A DNA stretch of 64,000 nucleotides from Roseovarius sp. Its GTDB lineage: Bacteria > Pseudomonadota > Alphaproteobacteria > Rhodobacterales > Rhodobacteraceae. The notes under the pieces are model-generated. The model saw only the letters and a program-made list of their open reading frames with translations. It had not been told where the DNA came from and did no database searches. The position numbers and the translations under genes are program-made. The stretch spans positions 310,001 to 374,000 of the forward strand of contig NZ_JAUCYU010000002.1 in the NCBI RefSeq assembly GCF_030373445.1, read 5' to 3'. Below are positions 59,126 through 64,000 of this stretch, one piece after another; the first letter of the stretch is position 1, and each line of letters opens with the position of its first letter.

Positions 59126-59565
59126 GCGGACCGGGAGATGAGGTGGTGCGGGCGGCGCGGGCGTGGATCGGGACGCCGTACCGGCACCAGGCATCGTGCC
59201 GGGGAGCGGGGGCGGATTGCCTCGGGCTGGTGCGAGGCGTTTGGCGCGAGATGAGGGGGGCGGAGCCGGAAGCGGTGCCGGCCTATAGCTTCGACTGGGC
59301 CGAGGCGTGTGGCCAGGAACGGCTTTGGCGCGCGGCGCTGAGGCATTTCGTGCCGGTGGAGGCGGGCGCCGAGGCGCCGGGCCACCTTTTGCTGTTCCGG
59401 ATGCGCGAGGGGGCGGTGGCCAAGCACCTCGGGTTTCAGGCCGGGTGCGGCGAGGGCGCCAGTTTCATTCACGCCTATTCGGGTCATGGCGTGGTGGAAA
59501 GCCCGTTGAGCGCGCCGTGGCGGCGCCGGATCGTGGCCCGTTTCGCATTTCCGCAAGGAGTATAG
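59122..59565 (+). CDS. g14: GTA g14, NlpC/P60 cell-wall peptidase
   Basis: A 147-aa cysteine peptidase domain: GADCLGLVRGVWRE near residue 32 with the catalytic Cys, and a later His in GEGASFIHAYSGHGVV near residue 115. GTA g14 cleaves recipient cell-wall peptides so that DNA can pass. N-terminal AWIGTPYRHQASCRG is typical of the family. It ends 3 bases before g15. Confidence 0.92.
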   Translation: MSGPGDEVVRAARAWIGTPYRHQASCRGAGADCLGLVRGVWREMRGAEPEAVPAYSFDWAEACGQERLWRAALRHFVPVEAGAEAPGHLLLFRMREGAVAKHLGFQAGCGEGASFIHAYSGHGVVESPLSAPWRRRIVARFAFPQGV

Positions 59566-59568
59566 ACC

Positions 59569-62500
59569 ATGGCGACAATTCTGCTTTCCGCGGCCGGGGC
59601 CGCGATCGGCGGCTCGATCGGCGGCACCGTGCTTGGCCTGTCGATGGCCGCCGTGGGCCGGTTTGCCGGGGCGATGATCGGGCGGTCGATCGACCAGCGA
59701 CTTCTGGGGCAGGGCTCGGACGTGGTGGAGACCGGCCGGGTGAGCCGGCTGCGCCTGACCGGGACGGGTGAGGGCGACGCGATTGCGCGGGTGCATGGGC
59801 GGATGCGGGTGGCGGGGAATGTCATCTGGGCCACGGAGTTCCGCGAGACGAAGGCGGTGTCGGGAGGCAGCGGCAAGGGCGGGCCGCCGGCGCCCACGCA
59901 GGTGAGCTACAGCTATTCGGTGAGCCTTGCGATTTCGCTGTGCGAGGGGGAGATCGGCCATGTCGGCAGGATCTGGGCCGATGGGGTGGAGCTGGCGCGG
60001 GATGCACTGACCATGCGGGTCTATCCCGGGTCGCGGGACCAGTTGCCGGACCCGAAGATCGAGGCGGTCGAGGGGGCGGGCACGGTGCCGGCCTATCGCG
60101 GCACGGCTTACGTGGTGATCGAGGATCTGGACCTGACGGAGTATGGCAACCGGGTGCCGCAATTCACCTTCGAGGTGCTGCGCCCGGCGCCGGTGGAGTT
60201 GCCGGGCGCGGAGCTGGACCCGGCGCATGCGGTGCGCGGGGTGGCGATGCTGCCGGGGAGCGGGGAGTACGTGCTGTCGACGGAAGAGGTGAAGGCGGGG
60301 GTCAGCATCCTGGAATCGGCCTTTTCCAACGTTTCGACGCCGGCGGCGAAGGGCGATTTCAACGTCGCGCTGGAGCAGTTGCAGGGGGAGTTGCCGGCCT
60401 GCCGGGCGGTGAGCCTGGTCGTGAGCTGGTTCGGGGATGACCTGCGGTGTGGCGCGTGCACGGTGCGGCCCAAGGTGGAACGGGACACTGCCGACGGGTT
60501 CGGCCGGCCCTGGCAGGTGGCGGGGCTGACTCGGTCGAGCGCCGAGCTGGTGCCGCGCGGCGAGGAGGGCGCGCCGGTTTACGGGGGCACGCCGACGGAC
60601 CAGTCGGTATTGGAGGCGATTGCCGCGCTGAAGGCGGCCGGGCAGGAGGTGATGTATTATCCCTTCATCCTGATGGATCAGCTGGCGGGGAACGGGTTGG
60701 GCGACCCCTATGGCGGGGAAGAGCAGCCGGTTCTGCCGTGGCGGGGGCGGATCACCACGTCGGTCGCGCCGGGGGGCGAGGGCAGCCCGGACGGGAGTGC
60801 GGCGGCGGCGGCCGAGGTGGACGCGTTTTTCGGCACGGCGAGTGCGGCGGATTTCGCGCTGGCGCCCGAGGAAGAGGTCGAGGAAGAGTTCAGCGAGGGC
60901 GGGGAGAACCTGGCCTATGCGCCGCTGGCCTATACCGGGCCGGTGGTGAACAGCCCGGTGCTGTATGATGGCCCCGACGAGTGGAGCTATCGTCGGTTCA
61001 TCCTGCACCAGGCGATGCTGTGCCTGAAGGCGGGCGGCGTGGAGAGCTTCTGTATCGGCTCGGAAATGCGCGGGCTGACCACGATCCGGGGGGAAGGGAA
61101 CAGCTTTCCGGCTGTGGCGCATCTGGTGGCGCTGGCGGCGGAGGTCAGGGCGATCCTTGGGCCGGAGGTGAAGATCAGCTATGCCGCCGACTGGTCGGAG
61201 TATTTCGGCTATGCGCCGCAGGATGGCAGCGGCGATCGGTTCTTTCATCTCGACCCGCTCTGGGCGGATGACAACATCGATTTCATCGGAATCGACAATT
61301 ACATGCCGCTGTCGGATTGGCGGGATGGGGCGGATCATGCGGATGCCGGGGCCGGGGCGATTTATGACATCGACTACCTGATGGGCAATGTCGCCGGGGG
61401 CGAGGGGTATGACTGGTACTACCATTCCGACACCGCGCGGGAGGCGCAGATCCGGACGCCGATCACCGACGGGGCGCATGGCGAGCCGTGGGTGTGGCGG
61501 TACAAGGATATCCGTGGCTGGTGGGAGAACGCGCATCACGACCGGGTGGGCGGTGTCAGGGCCGAGTTGCCCACGGCGTGGGTGCCGGGGTCGAAGCCTG
61601 TTCGCTTTACGGAGTATGGCTGCGCCGCCATCGACAAGGGGACGAACCAGCCCAACAAGTTCCTCGATCCGAAATCGTCGGAAAGTTCTGCGCCGCATTT
61701 CTCGAACGGGCAGCAGGACGAACTGATCCAGTTCCAGTACCTGCGGGCGATGGCGGGTTTCTGGGGCGATCCGGAGAATAACCCGGTGTCGGAGGCGTAT
61801 GGCGGGCCGATGGTGGATATGGCGCATGCCTATGCCTGGGCGTGGGATGCGCGGCCCTATCCGTTTTTTCCCAATGACGTCGAGCTGTGGAAGGACGGGG
61901 AGAATTACCTGCGGGGGCACTGGATCACCGGGCGGGTGACCGCGTGGCGGCTGGCCTCGGTGGTGGAGGAGATCTGCGGCCGGGCGGGGCTGGAGGATTG
62001 CGACACGGGCGGGCTGCACGGGCATGTGCGCGGCTACCTGGTGGAGCAGGTGGCCGAGCCGCGGGCGGCGTTGCAGCCTTTGGCGTTGCGCTATGGGTTC
62101 GATGCGGTGGAGCGCGGGGGCGCGTTGGTCTTCCGGCAAAGGGACGGGCTGGCGGATCACGTGGTCGATGTGGACCGCGTGGTGCGCGATGACGAGCGCG
62201 ACGGTGCGATCGAGGAGGTGCGTGGGAGCGAGGTGGAGCTGGCGGGCCGGGTCAGGCTGCGCTTCATCGAAGCGGGGGCGGATTACGACGTGATCGCGGA
62301 AGAGGCGGTGCTGGGCGTGGATGACGCGACGGTCTCGACCTCGGAGATCCCGCTGGCGATGACGCGGGCCGAGGGGCGGCAGACGGTGGAGCGCTGGCTG
62401 TCGGAATCGCGGGTGGCGACGGACATGGTGCGGTTGACGCTGCCGCGGTCACGGCTGGCGGTTGGCGCGGGGGACGTGATCGCCTTGCCCGAAGAGGGCG

Positions 62501-63570
62501 GGCAGGGGCATTTCCGGGTGGACCGGGTCGAGATGCTGTCGCATGCGCAGAAGTTGGAGGCGATCCGGATCGAGCCGGAGTGCTACCGTCCGGTGCTGGT
62601 TGACCCGGAGGTGGGGCCGTTGCGCGGGTTCGATGCGCCGGCGCCGGTGACGCCCTTCTTCGTCGACCTGCCGCTGATGACCGGCGAGGAGGTGCCGCAT
62701 GCCCCGCATGTGGCGGTGACGGCGCGGCCCTGGCCGGGCTCGGCGGCGGTTTACGTGGCGGACGGGGGCGAGGATTTCCGGCTGGACCAGGTGCTTGAGG
62801 CGCGGACGCCGATCGGCGTGACGGAGAGCGCGTTGCTGCCGGCGCAGGCGGGGGTGTTCGACCGGGGGCCGGCGCTTCGGGTGCGGATGCTGCATGGCGG
62901 GCTGGAGAGCGTGGGTGAAAGCCGGTTGCTGTCGGGGGCGAACTTGTGTGCCATCGGGGATGGCAGCCCGGGGGGCTGGGAATTGGCCCAGTTTCGCGAT
63001 GCAGCGCTGGTGGGGGTGGATACCTACGAGATCGGGCACCGGCTGCGCGGGCAGTTGGGCACGGAGGTGGAGACGGTCTGGCCCGCGGGGTCTTACCTCG
63101 TGCGTCTGGACGGGACGCCGCGGCAGATCGGGCTGTCCGAGGGGCAGATCGGGCAGGCGCGGCATTACCGGGTGGGGCCGGCGAACCGGCCGGTGGATGA
63201 CGCGGCCTATGTGCATACGGTGCTGGCCTTCGAGGGCGCGGGGTTGCGGCCGTTGAGCCCTGTGCATTTGTCCGTGAGCGGGGTACCCGGGGCGGACATG
63301 GCGTTCGGCTGGGTGCGGCGGACGCGGATCGGGGGCGACCGGTGGGAGACGCCGGAGGTGCCGCTGGGCGAGGAGGCGGAGCGGTATTTGGTGCGCGTCG
63401 TGCAGGGGGAGAGCGTGCTGCGCGAGGAGATGGTGAGCGCGCCGGGCTGGATTTACACGGCGGCGCAGCAGGGCGCGGACGGGCTTGCGGGGGCGTTCGA
63501 GCTGCGGGTGGCGCAGGTTTCCGCGCTGGTTGGCGCGGGGCGGTTCGGGGTGTTGGGGCTGGTGGCGTAG
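59569..63570 (+). CDS. g15: GTA g15, megatron (host-specificity tail protein)
   Basis: A 1333-aa baseplate protein. The N-terminal part (about residues 1-400) has hydrophobic, Gly-rich insertion segment ILLSAAGAAIGGSIGGTVLGL and the beta-rich CEGEIGHVGRIWADGVEL. A TIM-barrel-like domain lies near residues 470-680 (YRRFILHQAMLCLKAGGVESF, DPLWADDNIDFIGIDNYM, FTEYGCAAIDKG), and the C-terminal about 600 residues are beta-rich domains. In RcGTA this protein forms the tail tip and probably contacts the receptor. It is the last gene of the cluster; no terminator with a T-run follows. Confidence 0.93.
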   Translation: MATILLSAAGAAIGGSIGGTVLGLSMAAVGRFAGAMIGRSIDQRLLGQGSDVVETGRVSRLRLTGTGEGDAIARVHGRMRVAGNVIWATEFRETKAVSGGSGKGGPPAPTQVSYSYSVSLAISLCEGEIGHVGRIWADGVELARDALTMRVYPGSRDQLPDPKIEAVEGAGTVPAYRGTAYVVIEDLDLTEYGNRVPQFTFEVLRPAPVELPGAELDPAHAVRGVAMLPGSGEYVLSTEEVKAGVSILESAFSNVSTPAAKGDFNVALEQLQGELPACRAVSLVVSWFGDDLRCGACTVRPKVERDTADGFGRPWQVAGLTRSSAELVPRGEEGAPVYGGTPTDQSVLEAIAALKAAGQEVMYYPFILMDQLAGNGLGDPYGGEEQPVLPWRGRITTSVAPGGEGSPDGSAAAAAEVDAFFGTASAADFALAPEEEVEEEFSEGGENLAYAPLAYTGPVVNSPVLYDGPDEWSYRRFILHQAMLCLKAGGVESFCIGSEMRGLTTIRGEGNSFPAVAHLVALAAEVRAILGPEVKISYAADWSEYFGYAPQDGSGDRFFHLDPLWADDNIDFIGIDNYMPLSDWRDGADHADAGAGAIYDIDYLMGNVAGGEGYDWYYHSDTAREAQIRTPITDGAHGEPWVWRYKDIRGWWENAHHDRVGGVRAELPTAWVPGSKPVRFTEYGCAAIDKGTNQPNKFLDPKSSESSAPHFSNGQQDELIQFQYLRAMAGFWGDPENNPVSEAYGGPMVDMAHAYAWAWDARPYPFFPNDVELWKDGENYLRGHWITGRVTAWRLASVVEEICGRAGLEDCDTGGLHGHVRGYLVEQVAEPRAALQPLALRYGFDAVERGGALVFRQRDGLADHVVDVDRVVRDDERDGAIEEVRGSEVELAGRVRLRFIEAGADYDVIAEEAVLGVDDATVSTSEIPLAMTRAEGRQTVERWLSESRVATDMVRLTLPRSRLAVGAGDVIALPEEGGQGHFRVDRVEMLSHAQKLEAIRIEPECYRPVLVDPEVGPLRGFDAPAPVTPFFVDLPLMTGEEVPHAPHVAVTARPWPGSAAVYVADGGEDFRLDQVLEARTPIGVTESALLPAQAGVFDRGPALRVRMLHGGLESVGESRLLSGANLCAIGDGSPGGWELAQFRDAALVGVDTYEIGHRLRGQLGTEVETVWPAGSYLVRLDGTPRQIGLSEGQIGQARHYRVGPANRPVDDAAYVHTVLAFEGAGLRPLSPVHLSVSGVPGADMAFGWVRRTRIGGDRWETPEVPLGEEAERYLVRVVQGESVLREEMVSAPGWIYTAAQQGADGLAGAFELRVAQVSALVGAGRFGVLGLVA

Positions 63571-63601
63571 GTAACCCAACGCTCGCTTTTGCCGTCAGGG
63601 A

Positions 63602-63660
63602 GGTGGGTTTGCACCCACCCAACGGCGGGGTGAGGTCCCGGCTCGGGGGCCGGGACGGGG
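63602..63660. repeat. Two palindromes closing the GTA cluster
   Basis: GGTGGGT-TTGC-ACCCACC (63602-63619) resembles the palindrome at 16069-16084. GTCCCGGC-TCGGGG-GCCGGGAC (63634-63655, with GAG and GGG flanks) matches the repeat at 6928-6955. Both are intergenic between g15 and the next gene. Confidence 0.75.
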
Positions 63661-63675
63661 AGGAACCGGGTGTCG

Positions 63676-64000
63676 TTACCCGCTGGCGCAGTCGACGCAG
63701 CGGGTGGCGGCGGGGTCGAGCTGCAGGCGGGCGAGCGCGATGGCGTCGCCGCAATCCTCGCAATAGCCGAACTCGCCCTCGTCCATTCGGGCGAGGGCCG
63801 CCTGCAGCCGGGCGCGTTCGGTCTTCCGGCGGGTGGCATTGGCCCGGGCCATCGCCTGGTTTTGCAGGGCGTCCATGCGGCTCAGCCGGCCGACGGCCTG
63901 TTGGTCGAGTTCGACCGTGGCCTGGCCCGCTTCGCCCATCTGGTCCTCCGCGTCCAGTTCGGCCAGCCGCGTGGCGATCAGGTCGCGAAAGGATTTCTGG
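63676..64000 (-). CDS. TraR/DksA-type zinc finger protein, 5' end missing
   Basis: At least 107 residues are visible on the minus strand and the frame runs to the window edge, so the true start may lie outside (Met at 63939 would leave 87 aa). A helical region (LSRMDALQNQAMARANATRRKTERARLQAALARMDEG) leads to a C4 zinc finger with Cys pairs CEDCG and CVDCAS. The family includes DksA and TraR, which act in the RNA polymerase secondary channel; shorter members have unclear roles. It converges on the GTA cluster. Confidence 0.8.
   Translation of the reverse strand, partial: QKSFRDLIATRLAELDAEDQMGEAGQATVELDQQAVGRLSRMDALQNQAMARANATRRKTERARLQAALARMDEGEFGYCEDCGDAIALARLQLDPAATRCVDCASG

Noticed and set aside
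59074-62160. A very long open frame (about 1000 codons) on the minus strand across g13-g15.
   Set aside because: It is antisense to well-identified GTA genes, is rich in Arg, Pro and His as expected for a shadow of GC-rich coding DNA, and shows no family motif.

Overview
The window is high-GC DNA from an alphaproteobacterium of the Rhodobacterales (roseobacter-type Rhodobacteraceae). This rests on gene content and order: a complete RcGTA-type gene transfer agent (GTA) cluster, a ccmABCDG block downstream of yajC-secDF, fabD-fabG-acpP-(HisA-like)-fabF-mltG, a glnB-glnA pair, and small families typical of the group (DUF6314, DUF3445, Mth938-like, Hint-domain protein). The genus cannot be fixed from the sequence alone.

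Layout. 1-7 kb: the 3' end of bamB, then der, a TspO-like membrane protein, a fatty acid desaturase, a small EF-hand protein, an unknown protein and serS. 7-16 kb: a rightward transport and cytochrome c maturation block (yajC, a fused secDF, a TSUP permease, an Mth938-like protein, ccmA, ccmB, ccmC, ccmD, ccmG), whose tail continues by overlapping start/stop codons into an FbpC-like ABC ATPase and a short-chain dehydrogenase. 16-24 kb: fliG-like gene, two small secreted proteins sharing a Cys motif, purB, DUF6314 and DUF3445 proteins, and a lytic transglycosylase between two membrane-anchored proteins that look like distant paralogues. 24-31 kb: glnB-glnA with an NtrC-type operator, the NAD(P)H-hydrate repair enzymes split into two overlapping genes, a Hint-domain protein, tRNA-Leu(UAG), and a CHASE/PAS histidine kinase. 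31-42 kb: envelope genes (lipoprotein, L,D-transpeptidase), a nucleoside deaminase, trigger factor, the rpsF-rpsR-rplI operon, two YceI proteins (one fused to cytochrome b561), a DUF389 protein and two low-GC orphan genes. 42-48 kb: the fatty acid synthesis operon, with mltG at its end. 48.2-63.6 kb: the GTA structural cluster, from a strong sigma70-like promoter through g1/terS, terL, portal, g3.5, protease, capsid, connectors, tail tube, chaperones, tape measure, distal tail, hub, peptidase and the 1333-aa megatron. A TraR/DksA zinc finger gene lies at the right edge.

How the genes work together. The GTA genes would build a small siphovirus-like particle that packages random host DNA. Two things set this copy apart. 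The tape-measure gene g11 is frameshifted near its 3' end, with the conserved tail still readable in another frame. Two unknown genes, one of them antisense, sit between terL and the portal gene. The rest of the window is housekeeping.

The second theme is short dispersed repeats. Three loci carry a 44-bp array of four 11-bp units (GTCGGTATNNN x3, then GTCGGTGTTTN). An 18-bp palindrome with a CCTACGGGG side arm occurs four times, twice in the gaps of the GTA operon. Two further palindromic repeats occur as pairs, and a three-hairpin cluster follows yceI. A GC-rich palindrome is translated in frame at the start of nnrD. No CRISPR array, insertion sequence, rRNA gene or integrase was seen.
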